NCBI GenBank assembly: GCA_963830385.1
Contig: CAWHMD010000005.1
Location: 1,054,001 to 1,118,000 of the forward strand
Direction of reading: 5' to 3'
From: Bog-532 sp963830385
GTDB lineage: Bacteria > Actinomycetota > Actinomycetes > Streptosporangiales > Streptosporangiaceae
DNA: 64,000 nt
Part shown: positions 35,095 through 43,261 of the stretch, in pieces
Layout: each line of letters starts with the position of its first letter
How positions within the stretch are numbered: position 1 is the stretch's first letter
The notes under the pieces: generated by a model
Databases searched by the model: none
Seen by the model: only the letters and a program-made list of their open reading frames with translations
Told to the model about the DNA's origin: nothing
Translations under genes and position numbers: made by a program

Positions 35095-36177
35095 TCAGCC
35101 GACGGGAACGGGCTCCCGTTCGGCGACCTGCTCGGGGCCGCGGAACAGCCGCCGGTAGGCGTCCGGGGTGGTGTCCCGCCAGGCCCGGAAGTGGTGCCGG
35201 AGGGCGGCCGCGTTGCCGAAGCCGGCGTGCTCGGCGATCGCGTCCACGGTCTCGTCGGTGTCCTCCAGCAGCTGCTGGGCCAGCAGCACCCGCTGGGAGG
35301 TCAGCCAGCGCAGCGGCGTGGTCCCGGTCTCCTGGGTGAACTTGCGGGCGAACGTGCGCGGCGACATGTGGGCGTGGGCGGCCAGGTCGGCGATGGACAG
35401 CGGCTGGTCCAGGTGCAGCGCCATCCAGTCCAGGACCGGCGCCAGGCTGCCGTTCGACGACTCCCCCAGCGGGCGGTTGATGTACTGGGCCTGGCCGCCG
35501 TCGCGGTGCGGCGGCACCACCATCCGGCGGGCGATGCCGTTGGCCACCCGCGAGCCCTGGACCTTGCGCACCAGGTGCAGGCAGGCGTCGATGCCGGCGC
35601 CGGTCCCGGCGCTGGTGATGACCGGCTCCTCGTCCACGTAGAGCACGTGCGGGTCGACGATCGCGCGCGGGTACCGGCGGGACAGCTCGGCCGCGTGCCG
35701 CCAGTGGGTGGTGCACCGGCGGCCGTCCAGCAGGCCCGCCTCACCGAGGACGAACACGCCGCTGCAGACGCTGAGCACCCAGGCTCCCCGGTCCACCGCG
35801 CGGCGCAGCGCGGCCAGCAGTTCCTCCGGGAACCGGCCGGTCTCGGCCGGGCCCCGGGCCATCATTTCCGGCAGGAACCGGTCAGGGGGGATGGGGTGCG
35901 GGGACAGGCCGGGGATCCGCTGCGGGTCACCCAGCCGCCGGTCGGAGACCGCGGGCACCGCGATCAGGTCGGCTTCGTCCAGGCGGCTCAGGTCATACGG
36001 GGGGCTGATGGTAAAGCCGGCGTTGCAGCGGATCGGCCCCGGCTCCCCGGCCACCACCGCGAAGTCGTAGACAGGCAGCCCGTCGTCCGACCGGTCCAGC
36101 CCGAACACCTCACACACCACGCCCAGCTCGAACGCCTCGATGCGGTCGAGGGCGACCACGGCCACGTTGTTCAGCAT
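35095..36177 (-). CDS. GlxA-type transcriptional regulator (DJ-1/PfpI + AraC)
   Basis: A 360-residue regulator. The N-terminal class-I glutamine-amidotransferase-like domain (MLNNVAVVALDRIEAFELGVV, then SVCSGVFVLGEAGLLDGRRCTTHW with the conserved Cys) spans about 1-200. The C-terminal AraC domain has two helix-turn-helices (SIADLAAHAHMSPRTFARKF and VDAIAEHAGFGNAAALRHHF). The ATG at 36177 begins the family strand. It probably senses a small metabolite; the target is unknown. The divergent small gene at 36270 is 92 bases away. Confidence 0.88.
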   Translation of the reverse strand: MLNNVAVVALDRIEAFELGVVCEVFGLDRSDDGLPVYDFAVVAGEPGPIRCNAGFTISPPYDLSRLDEADLIAVPAVSDRRLGDPQRIPGLSPHPIPPDRFLPEMMARGPAETGRFPEELLAALRRAVDRGAWVLSVCSGVFVLGEAGLLDGRRCTTHWRHAAELSRRYPRAIVDPHVLYVDEEPVITSAGTGAGIDACLHLVRKVQGSRVANGIARRMVVPPHRDGGQAQYINRPLGESSNGSLAPVLDWMALHLDQPLSIADLAAHAHMSPRTFARKFTQETGTTPLRWLTSQRVLLAQQLLEDTDETVDAIAEHAGFGNAAALRHHFRAWRDTTPDAYRRLFRGPEQVAEREPVPVG

Positions 36178-36269
36178 GTTTCGAGTATGCGCCGCGCCTG
36201 GCAGGATGTCATCGCGATATGTCCTTCCTGCCACTGTCGGGATTTACTCCGGGGCGGCAAACTGGAGAC

Positions 36270-36479
36270 ATGAACGTGGCACGCCGAATCAGCCAGATCA
36301 TCTCCGAGTGCAACGAGGCCCAGCGCCACCTCGCGATTCGCCAGCACGCCTACGACCTGCATCTTCCTAAACCGGATGCCGCCCCTGAGACCTATGCGGA
36401 GTTCCTGCTCCGCACGCGCGGGCCGCTGCTGCGGGAGCCTTCGGCCCGCCGTAGGCTCGCGGGCCACGACGTCCACTGA
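36270..36479 (+). CDS. small conserved hypothetical protein
   Basis: A 69-residue protein, MNVARRISQIISECNEAQRH..., predicted soluble with an N-terminal amphipathic helix and a conserved-looking YAEFLLRTRGPLLREPSARRR C-terminus. CTGGAGA lies just upstream of the ATG. I do not recognise a family function. It is divergent from the GlxA-type regulator, so the 92-base gap between them may hold a shared control region. Confidence 0.65.
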   Translation: MNVARRISQIISECNEAQRHLAIRQHAYDLHLPKPDAAPETYAEFLLRTRGPLLREPSARRRLAGHDVH

Positions 36480-36504
36480 GCCCGGTTTACCGGGTAGCGG
36501 CGGC

Positions 36505-37293
36505 TTACTGGGTGGTGGCGACGAGGAGCCGGCGAAGGTAGTCCACCCATGCGGGGTCACCGGACACCGAGACCTTTTCCTTCTCACCATCCCGCCCCCA
36601 GAGCCAGCGCAGCAGCGGATCGGGGGCGCCCCCCACGACCGCGCGCACGTCACCGCTGGTTCCGGGCTGGACGTCCACGCGGAAGGCCTGGGGGCGCACC
36701 GTCCAGGTGGCGCCGTCGGCGTCCACCACCACGGCGTCGTCGCCGTCCGCGCGCTCCAGCCGGGGCCCTTTCAGCTCGGCGAACTCGTCCGGCCAGGCCG
36801 TCGAGCCGTAGCCGAGGAAGCGGATCAGCACCTCATCCACGCCGTCGGCGGCGATGTCGTCCGGTACCGGGCTGACCGCGGCACCGGTGGCCGCCTGGGC
36901 GGCCAGCTGGGCGTCGATCCGGTGAATGACGGTCTCCTGCGCCATCCGCCGGATCCAGAACGCCACCGTCGGCTCGGGCTCGTACCAGGTGGGGGCGGGC
37001 GAGTCCGGATCCCGGGTGGTCAGCTCCTGGGTCAGGCCGGCGTAGGTCTGGTCCAGCTGGTCCAGCCGCGGCAGGGCGTCGATGTCGGTGGGCCAGTCCT
37101 GATCCCCCGGGAAATCGCCCAGCTGCATGGCCAGGGTCTTGTGGAGGTACACGCCGGCCACGTGCTCGACCAGATCGGACACGGTCCAGCCGGGACACGA
37201 GGGCACCGGCGCGTCCAGGCCCGCCGCGACGGTGGCCTTGCGCAACAAGTCGAAGTCGGCGGCGAGTGACTGAAGGTATCTGGAGCTGTCCAT
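36505..37293 (-). CDS. TIGR03083 family maleylpyruvate-isomerase-like (mycothiol-dependent/DinB fold) protein
   Basis: A 262-residue protein. The N-terminal DinB-like four-helix domain is recognisable from CPGWTVSDLVEHVAGVYLHK, with a His metal ligand, and from AQETVIHRIDAQ, with Glu/His ligands. A C-terminal MDMPI-type domain follows. Such proteins are common in mycothiol-making actinobacteria and many act as thiol-dependent S-transferases or isomerases. The ATG at 37293 is used; the frame upstream is merely a read-through of the tRNA-Pro gene. The substrate is unknown. Confidence 0.82.
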   Translation of the reverse strand: MDSSRYLQSLAADFDLLRKATVAAGLDAPVPSCPGWTVSDLVEHVAGVYLHKTLAMQLGDFPGDQDWPTDIDALPRLDQLDQTYAGLTQELTTRDPDSPAPTWYEPEPTVAFWIRRMAQETVIHRIDAQLAAQAATGAAVSPVPDDIAADGVDEVLIRFLGYGSTAWPDEFAELKGPRLERADGDDAVVVDADGATWTVRPQAFRVDVQPGTSGDVRAVVGGAPDPLLRWLWGRDGEKEKVSVSGDPAWVDYLRRLLVATTQ

Positions 37294-37318
37294 GGCGCAA
37301 GACTGGCACAGCGTGCGG

Positions 37319-37392
37319 TCGGGCTGGCGGGATTTGAACCCGCGACCCCTGGCACCCAAAGCCAGTGCGCTTCCAAGCTGCGCTACAGCCCG
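37319..37392 (-). tRNA. tRNA-Pro (anticodon TGG)
   Basis: A 74-nt cloverleaf with acceptor stem CGGGCTG/CAGCCCG and discriminator A. The D arm is GCGCAGCTTGGAAGCGC. The anticodon stem is CTGGC/GCCAG with loop TTTGGGT, so the anticodon TGG reads proline. The T arm is GCGGGTTCAAATCCCGC. CCA is not encoded. Confidence 0.96.
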
Positions 37393-37422
37393 CGACAAGC
37401 CGCAGTCTAGTGCCGAACCGCG

Positions 37423-38364
37423 CTAGGGCGTGCGGAAGCGGTAGCCCGCGGCCAGCAACTCGGGGATGGCGATGGTGAGCGCGGCCACGGTCTCGGCCCG
37501 GTTGCCGCCGCCGTCGTGCTCCAGGATGATCGAGCCTGTCTTGGTGTTCTTCATGATGTTGGTGACGATCGTGCTGACGCCCGGCCGGGCCCAGTCGCGC
37601 GGGTCCACCGACCAGTCAAGCGGGGTCAGCTTCAGCTGCTGGCAGCGTTCCAGCACGGCCGTCGACCAGGCGCCGTAGGGCGCCCGGAACATGTCCAGGT
37701 GGCGGCCGGTGGCCTTCTGGATCACGTCGTTGGCCTTGTCGATCTGGACGGCCAGCTGGCTGGCGCTCAAGGCGGGCAGGTTGGCGTGCGTCCAGGTGTG
37801 GTTCACGATCTTGTGCCCGGCCGCGGCGACCTCGCGGGCCAGCCCGGGATCGGCCGCCACGGCGGTGCCGACCATCGAGAACGTCGCGGTGACCTTGTAC
37901 TTCTGCAGCAGGCTGAGCACCTGCGGGGTGTAGATCGAGCTGGGGCCGTCGTCGATCGTCAGCGCGATCGTCTTGGGCCCGCCATCGAGGTAGTACTGCG
38001 GCCGGGGCGGCTTGCCGGTCGCCGGGTCGGCCGGGTGGCCGGTCTCCGGCGTCGCGGTGGTCTGCTTGCCCTGGGGTGCCGACGAGGACGAAACGTCGCT
38101 GGGGGTGGAGGTGGGCTGCGTGTTGTGCGGGGCTTGAGTGGTGTGGCTGACCTGAGGGGCGGGAGTGGCACCATTGGCGGCCGAGTTGCCCGCGCCGTGG
38201 GCGGTACCGGACGCCCGCGCTCCGCTCGCGCTGGCACGGGTGTCGTTGGCGCCGCCGGAACCCTCGCCGGCGATGAACTCGCCGAGCACCACCAGCCCGC
38301 CGGCCGCCAGCAGCACACGACGGGAAATGACGGCTTTGGGCGGTCGCGGCTTGCGGTCGCTCAT
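37423..38364 (-). CDS. secreted polysaccharide deacetylase (NodB domain)
   Basis: A 313-residue protein. The N-terminus has twin arginines and a hydrophobic run (SRRVLLAAGGLVVLGEF), suggesting Tat export or an uncleaved anchor. A Ser/Thr/Gln/Pro-rich linker spans about 40-120. The NodB domain has TIDDGPS with the catalytic Asp pair, NHTWTH with the metal His pair, RAPYGAWS and ILEHDGGG. It probably N-deacetylates peptidoglycan or another glycan at the cell surface. Its 270-base upstream region is AT richer and non-coding. Confidence 0.9.
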   Translation of the reverse strand: MSDRKPRPPKAVISRRVLLAAGGLVVLGEFIAGEGSGGANDTRASASGARASGTAHGAGNSAANGATPAPQVSHTTQAPHNTQPTSTPSDVSSSSAPQGKQTTATPETGHPADPATGKPPRPQYYLDGGPKTIALTIDDGPSSIYTPQVLSLLQKYKVTATFSMVGTAVAADPGLAREVAAAGHKIVNHTWTHANLPALSASQLAVQIDKANDVIQKATGRHLDMFRAPYGAWSTAVLERCQQLKLTPLDWSVDPRDWARPGVSTIVTNIMKNTKTGSIILEHDGGGNRAETVAALTIAIPELLAAGYRFRTP

Positions 38365-38637
38365 TAAGCCCCTTCCTCGGCGGGCCGGAACCCTCAGGCC
38401 TGGAATCCGAATGCACGCGCAACCACTAAGACTGCCAGGGACCAGCATCGGTTGTGGCAAATCGGTATTCAATCCGACACGCGGAGCAAACTGAGCCGAG
38501 TGTGAAACGACGTGTACGTAAAGTGAATGCCACACCACGGAAAGTTAAGAATTTCCTAAGAAAAGGGTGTACCGGTGCGGGGCGGACACGATCGCGGCGG
38601 CAGCGACCGCGCTGCCTGAACGGGGCCAGCCGCCGGG

Positions 38638-40084
38638 CTAGTGCGCACGCCCGAGCAGCTGGCGGGCCCGCAGGGCGATCTCCAGCTCGAACCGCCGGTC
38701 CGGGTCGCGGAGCTGGTCGCCGAACAGGTCATCGGCCTGGCGCAGCCGGTAACGGACGGTCTGCGGGTGCACGTGGACCTGGAGCGCAACCTCGTTGGCG
38801 TTACAGCCGTGCTGCAGCCAGATCAGCAGCGTCTCGGCCAGCCGGTCCTGCTGGGCGGCCCGGAGCCGTTGCAGCGGAGCCAGCCGGGCGGCCTGCAGCG
38901 CGCCGGTCAGCTCCTCGTCCGCGAAGATCAGCAGCGCGGCCAGGTGCTCGTCGCCGCGGACCAGGCCGCGGCCATTCTCGTTCGCGACGATGCCCCGTTC
39001 GGCCAGATCCAGCGTCCGGCGCGCCCAGTGCAGGGAGGCGGCCGCCCGGTCCAGCGGCTCAACCGGTCCCATGGCCGCGGCCCAGCCAGCCAGCGCGCGG
39101 TCCACCGCCGGGATCCGGCCGTGGCGGTCCGGGTCCGGGATCAGCAGGCACGGCTCCCGCCGCGACCAGTCGGCCAGCATGTCGGCCGGGAGCGCCGGGA
39201 GCGCCGGGAGCGCTGTCGGGCGGGACGGCTGGGGGCCTGCGGTGGCTTGCTGGGGACCTGCGATTGCCTGCTGGGGGCCGACGCTGGCTCGACGGTCGCC
39301 CAGGGCGACCACGGCGATCCGGTCCGGCAGCGTCCAGCCGGCCGCCCGCGCGGCCTCGGCCACCGCATCGGCGGGCGCGGGCGGATCGGCCAGGATCAGG
39401 TCCAGCAGACGCCGCCGGCGGCGCTCCCGCTCCCCCGCGAACTCGGCCCGCGCGTCCAGGTAGCCCTGGGCCGACGCGGCTGCCAGTTCGTCCAGGTAGA
39501 CGAAGATGGCCTCACCCGCCCGGCCGAGCGCCAGCATGTCGAGGCGCTGCCGGGCGGCGACCGCGCACAGCCGACGCCAGCCGACCCGGGCGCCGAGCCG
39601 CAGCGCCGACTGCAGCGGCTCCAGGCTGCGGCCCTCGGCCGCCTCGGCCGCGCCGATCGCGCGGAACTCGGCCAGGATCGCCGCCATACCGGCGCCCGGG
39701 GAGCCTGGGGCGGCTGTGGTGGCCGGGGCGGCGGGGCGGCGGCCCGGGCGGGCGGGGCCGCCACCCGTTCGATGAACGTCCGCACCGCGTGCTCGACGGC
39801 CCGCCTGAGCGTGCGCACGTAGGCCGGGTCGAGGGGCCGGGTGTACTCGGCCACCTCACCCTGGATGACGGTGAGGATCTCGGCCACCGAGGCCGGGCAT
39901 TCCTTCCGCAGCATGGCGGTGACCTGGGCGGGGAGCACCGGCCAGCCCGCATCGGCGGCAACCGGCGGGCTGCCGGCGGCGCCGGCGCAGCGGCGGCCGC
40001 GGCCGCGGAAGACCGGGTGCCCCCGGTGGTCCCGGCGGCTGCGGTGGTCCCAGCAGCCCCGGCGAGCCCGGCTAGCCTCAGCAC
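38638..40084 (-). pseudogene. PucR-like helix-turn-helix regulator split by frameshift(s)
   Basis: The C-terminal two thirds (start-to-stop 38638-39687) carry GRSLEPLQSALRLGARVGWRRL and the PucR C-terminal helix-turn-helix VHVHPQTVRYRLRQ. The expected N-terminal domain (LPAQVTAMLRKECPASVAEIL and YTRPLDPAYVRTLRRAVEHA) lies directly upstream in another frame, joined through a Pro/Ala-rich linker near 39700-39750. A one-base deletion there explains the break. A good GTG with AAGGGG upstream (40084) is in a third frame, so a second indel is possible. A truncated product from 39687 might still be made. Confidence 0.7.
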
Positions 40085-40337
40085 CGCTCACCCCTTGATG
40101 AGAAACCTGAAGTACGCCTGCGTACTTGTGCAAACGCTACGTCCTGGTAACCCCTGGTGTCACGCGCTTTTGCTCAGATTGGACCATCGATGCCACCGGT
40201 GGCTCCGGCGGGTGGCTGTGTTGTCACCAGATGACAAAGGAGCCGGGACGGGTCCGGACCTCAGCCGGCTTGGCCCGGTGCGTCCGGGCGGCCGGAACGG
40301 TACCCTACGGAAGGCGGCCCGGCTGTTGCCCGGTCCG

Positions 40338-40408
40338 GCGGGCGTAGCTCAATGGCAGAGCCCCAGCCTTCCAAGCTGGTCATGCGGGTTCGATTCCCGT
40401 CGCCCGCT
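40338..40408 (+). tRNA. tRNA-Gly (anticodon TCC), used as integration site
   Basis: A 71-nt cloverleaf with acceptor GCGGGCG/CGCCCGC and discriminator T. The D arm is GCTCAATGGCAGAGC. The anticodon stem is CCAGC/GCTGG with loop CTTCCAA, giving anticodon TCC. The T arm is CGGGTTCGATTCCCG. Its 3' 42 bases are part of a 44-bp repeat present again at 42960-43003. Confidence 0.96.
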
Positions 40409-40410
40409 CT
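40367..40410 (+). repeat. attL-like 44-bp direct repeat (tRNA-Gly 3' half)
   Basis: Identical over 44 bases to 42960-43003. It starts in the anticodon loop and ends two bases past the discriminator. The base before differs (G here, A there), as does the base after (C here, T there), so the limits are exact. Confidence 0.95.
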
Positions 40411-40484
40411 CATCGTGTCTGCGCAGGCAGCGGCCGGGATTCGAGCTGCCGCCATTTGCTCCGCTATACAGTTGTCCGCGCTCT

Positions 40485-40504
40485 GGGCCATTAACGGGCC
40501 ATTA
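40485..40504 (+). repeat. putative integrase arm site (left)
   Basis: GGGCCATTAACGGGCCATTA, itself a direct repeat of GGGCCATTA, lies 75 bases inside the left att repeat at the end of the integrase remnant. A near copy lies inside the right end. Paired arm-type sites near att cores are typical of tyrosine-integrase elements. Confidence 0.5.
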
Positions 40505-41149
40505 GCCGACCGGCACCAGGGCGCCCGCCTCGCCGTCGTCATCGTCCCGGCGCCGACGCTCGGCTTCGATGTGAGCGTCAATGCTGTCGGTGATGATCTT
40601 GTCCGCACCACGTGCCCGGTGCTGGTAGATCAGCGCAGCGCGCTCGCTATCGTGCCCCATGCGCACCATCAGATCCTTGATGCCAGTGCCGCCCGCAGCG
40701 GCAAAGGTGTTACCGGTGTGCCGAAGATCGTGGAAATGCAGGCCCTCGGCGCCGACCGACCGCACCGCGTACGCCCAGCCCGACATCTTGCCGAAATTGC
40801 TCCGCCGCAACGGCACGCCACTCGGCCCGCAGAACACCAGCGCCCCCGGTTCCGGCCCGACAAACTTCGCCAGGTGCCGCTCCAGGTCCAGGATGATCAC
40901 TTGCGGAATGCCGACGATCCTCCGCCCAGCCCGCGACTTGGGCGGCCCCAGCACAACCGCCGATCCATTGGCCCGCCGCTGAGTGAACGCGGCCCGGACC
41001 CGCACAGTGCCCGTCACCAGATCAAGGCGGCGCCTGCGGCGCCGCTGGCCCGGCGTCAGCGCCGCGCTCTGCCTTGGCGGCCCGCGCGGCGCACGCCGGG
41101 CCGACACCGCAAGGCTCGCCAGATCGACACGGTGATTCGTCACGCACAC
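40502..41149 (-). pseudogene. int: tyrosine site-specific integrase, N-terminally truncated
   Basis: About 215 residues are open. From LDLVTGTVRVRAAF onward the sequence is a standard actinomycete phage/AICE integrase catalytic domain. It includes HDLRH (His140, Arg143), GHDSE (His166) and Tyr175 in LIYQH. The first catalytic Arg, the core-binding domain and the SAM-like N-terminal domain are missing. Upstream residues are a disordered Arg/Pro-rich read-through (PGQRRRRRR). It is therefore inactive alone. The 3' end points at the tRNA-Gly att copy 92 bases away, as expected for an integrase. Confidence 0.85.
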
Positions 41150-41222
41150 CGAGGTGCGTGCCCCCCGGCCGCGCTTTCCCTGTTCCGGTCCCTTCGGGCA
41201 GCCAGATCGTCAGGAAGTGCCG

Positions 41223-41984
41223 TCAGTGCGGGCAGGGCTGGTAGTGGCTGCCGCTCATGATCGTGTCCGGATAGTCAGCGACCACCGCTGGCCAGCTCGT
41301 GTGCGGGTGCTGGCGCAGGAAGCCGTGGACGATGTGGTAGCCGATGGTGAAGGCCGTCCAGTGCGGGATGCCGTGCCCGCCGAGCATCCACCGCTCATAG
41401 AGCCCGGCCACGTTGAGAACGGGCTGGGCCTGCTGCCACAGCGCGCATTCCTGGACCGGGGTGATCGCAGCACCCCACGGGTCCGGCGGCCCGGGAAAGG
41501 CGGCCTGATCAAACGCTGTCGCGATCCCCTCGCTGATCGTCTGGTCGGCCAGGACCTGCCCGAAGCCCGGGCCGGACAAGATCCTTACACTATGGCTGAC
41601 CTCGTGGGCCAGCGCGCGCGGCAGCCACAACGTCAGGACCTGGCGCGGGCTCGCCTGCGAAGCCGGGCCGAATCTGATCATCACCTGGCCGGTGATCGGG
41701 TCGGTATACCCGTAGGTGCCGAGCTGCGGTATCAGGTCCTTCGGGTTCTGGCTGTAGCCGATCGTGATCGTTGTCGCAGGTCCGGGCAGCAGCGCGTTGA
41801 TCCGGCCCAGCGCGCGCATGACGACCTGGCCGAGGCTGAGTCCTGCCGCGCTGGCGCGGTGCACCGCCTCAGCGCTCATCGTCACCGTGAAACGCCCACC
41901 AGCCGCATGGCTGGTTACCGAACCTGAGCCGCAGCCAGCAGTCACGACGGCCAGCGCAGCGGCAGCCACGATTCGCTTGAGCAC
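41223..41984 (-). CDS. lipoprotein with HExxH motif (DUF2268-like predicted zinc protease)
   Basis: A 253-residue protein. GTG 41984 gives a short basic N-terminus, a hydrophobic core and VVTAGC, a lipobox-like site with Cys18. The mature part contains LAHEVSH (HEVSH at 127-131) followed about 20 residues later by SEGIATAF, the HExxH...E arrangement of gluzincin-like DUF2268 proteins. WAAITP..ECALW and a C-terminal HYQPCPH supply further Cys/His residues. It is the only intact gene of the tRNA-Gly element and so its likely cargo. The role is unknown; surface proteolysis is inference. Confidence 0.7.
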   Translation of the reverse strand: MLKRIVAAAALAVVTAGCGSGSVTSHAAGGRFTVTMSAEAVHRASAAGLSLGQVVMRALGRINALLPGPATTITIGYSQNPKDLIPQLGTYGYTDPITGQVMIRFGPASQASPRQVLTLWLPRALAHEVSHSVRILSGPGFGQVLADQTISEGIATAFDQAAFPGPPDPWGAAITPVQECALWQQAQPVLNVAGLYERWMLGGHGIPHWTAFTIGYHIVHGFLRQHPHTSWPAVVADYPDTIMSGSHYQPCPH

Positions 41985-42180
41985 ACCCGGGCCCGCACCA
42001 GTCACCCCGCACCCGCCCAGGCCAAGGCGGAGCAGGCAGCGAGGGAACCAGTGGGCAGAGAGCCAGCGCATAACAGATCACCCATTCCCGGCGCGGCGGC
42101 ATTAAACCACCGCACGGCCGGGCGCCCATCCTGGCCGTGCTCAGATCCGGGGATAGCCTGCGAAGTGTACGTGCCCGCCT

Positions 42181-42256
42181 CTCCAGCCTCAAGGACCGCC
42201 CAGACCGAAAACTTTCAAAGAGCGAAACTTTTTCACGGCGGTCCTTGACCCTGGAG
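42181..42256. repeat. long inverted repeat P1 (20-base arms)
   Basis: Arms 42181-42200 and 42237-42256 pair at 18 of 20 positions around a 36-base AT-rich loop. The loop contains two similar CGAAA(A)CTTT units. The arm core TCAAGGACCGCC is related to the core of the second palindrome, GTCAAGGCCGTCT. It lies about 200 bases upstream of the lipoprotein start. Confidence 0.8.
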
Positions 42257-42365
42257 CCTCTGCGGACACTCCGGCCAGAAACCAAGGGCCAGGCGCAGCC
42301 TGCCCGGACCGGACGCAGGCCATCCCCTGCAAGCTGCGGGGACCAGTCACGAGATGGAGAACGTC

Positions 42366-42386
42366 GTGCAATTAGCGTGCAATTAG
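42366..42386 (+). repeat. tandem GTGCAATTAG(C) repeat
   Basis: GTGCAATTAGC is immediately followed by GTGCAATTAG. Two head-to-tail copies at an 11-bp period resemble a small iteron or a regulator half-site array inside the non-coding part of the element. Confidence 0.6.
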
Positions 42387-42514
42387 ACAGGGTGACGGGC
42401 GGTCAATCACGGGTAGCAGGGGACAACGAAGTGGGCTGGTCAACAGGGGTTACGGGGGATGATCTGTCCAATTCCCAAGCTGACAGTGCAGGATCGGTGA
42501 GGTTCGGCTTCGCG

Positions 42515-42715
42515 CCGCCCGTATGCGGGCGGAAATGTATGTGGTCTCCCCCCAACCCGCCGTAGGAGTATCTGGAACTCCCGGAACCTGTCAAGGCCGT
42601 CTGTGACCGTCGGGCAACCGCTACCGGTCAAGGGTGCATGGTTTATGCACACGCGAAGACGGCCTTGACAGAACCCGTCCGTCCCGGGGTTCGGCAGCAG
42701 TCGGGTTGGGGGGAG
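42515..42715. repeat. composite palindromic region P2 (nested inverted repeats)
   Basis: Four perfect inverted repeats are present. CCGCCCG/CGGGCGG with loop TATG spans 42515-42532. Outer 14-base arms CTCCCCCCAACCCG are at 42546-42559 with their complement at 42702-42715. Inner 15-base arms CTGTCAAGGCCGTCT are at 42588-42602 with their complement at 42657-42671. An apical hairpin is GTGCAT/ATGCAC at about 42634-42650. The 170 bases from 42546 can fold into one long interrupted cruciform. The whole region from 41985 to 42959 shows no credible gene. Confidence 0.8.
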
Positions 42716-42855
42716 GAGTGGGCGAGTCCATCCTGACAGTGGCCAGGCGGAAGAGGCACCCGGCAAGGCCCGGAACGGTGAACAGCACCAGGGCGCTGAG
42801 GTGGTAGCCGCCGCGCGGACCGGAGGCGACCGGTAGCTATCAGGCCAAGATCGCC

Positions 42856-42874
42856 AGGCCATTAGCGGGCCATT
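42856..42874 (+). repeat. putative integrase arm site (right)
   Basis: AGGCCATTAGCGGGCCATT matches the left site at 40485 at all but two of 19 positions and lies 86 bases inside the right att repeat. Position and similarity suggest paired integrase arm sites. Confidence 0.5.
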
Positions 42875-42959
42875 CACCATGGTGCGCAGCGGGTAACCAC
42901 GGCTACCGACGAGCATCAAAGTCTCCAGCTCAACGGCCCTGACGCCCGTACGCCATACA

Positions 42960-43003
42960 CCTTCCAAGCTGGTCATGCGGGTTCGATTCCCGTCGCCCGC
43001 TCT
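42960..43003 (+). repeat. attR-like 44-bp direct repeat
   Basis: A perfect copy of the tRNA-Gly 3' half (see 40367-40410). It is not part of a second tRNA gene because no acceptor 5' strand or D arm precedes it. Confidence 0.95.
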
Positions 43004-43261
43004 TATTTATGCAGGTCAGAGTGCGGCAGTGCCCGGCCGGGCAGCACCGGCACGCCACCACCGGGGCGCCTGCGGGCCAGTGCATGGCCCCGCGGGATGC
43101 CTGCCACGTAGCCTGGGCACGCGCGGGCTCCGCTGCTTTACTGATCGTCACAAATCGGGATCATGGGCCCGCGCCCGTTCGCCGACGCGGCGACACGCCA
43201 CAACCGGCCAGGAACCAGCCGGCCAGAGCCAGCAGCTCCGCCGCCAGCCCGAAGGAGAGCG

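Larger units (their letters stand above)
40367..43003. mobile_element. tRNA-Gly-integrated element (about 2.6 kb, attL-attR bounded)
   Basis: The element is bounded by a perfect 44-bp direct repeat, one copy being the anticodon-loop-to-3'-end half of tRNA-Gly. Adjacent to the tRNA copy, and pointing at it, is a tyrosine-recombinase gene remnant. Inside are one lipoprotein gene, large palindromes and iteron-like repeats. No excisionase, replication or transfer gene is seen. This is the architecture of integrative actinomycete elements (AICE or satellite type), here very short, so it is probably a decayed or deleted remnant that left both att sites intact. Confidence 0.88.

Noticed and set aside
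37294..37398. N-terminal extension of the TIGR03083 protein (AVAQLGSALALGARGRGFKS)
   Set aside because: This peptide is the familiar false translation of a tRNA gene; the tRNA-Pro lies exactly there.
42440..42976. 178-residue minus-strand frame in the non-coding part of the tRNA-Gly element
   Set aside because: It reads through the palindromes and the att repeat and shows no domain, codon bias or ribosome site.
42960..43003. Second tRNA-Gly gene
   Set aside because: Only the 3' half is present; there is no 5' acceptor strand or D arm, so it is an att repeat.
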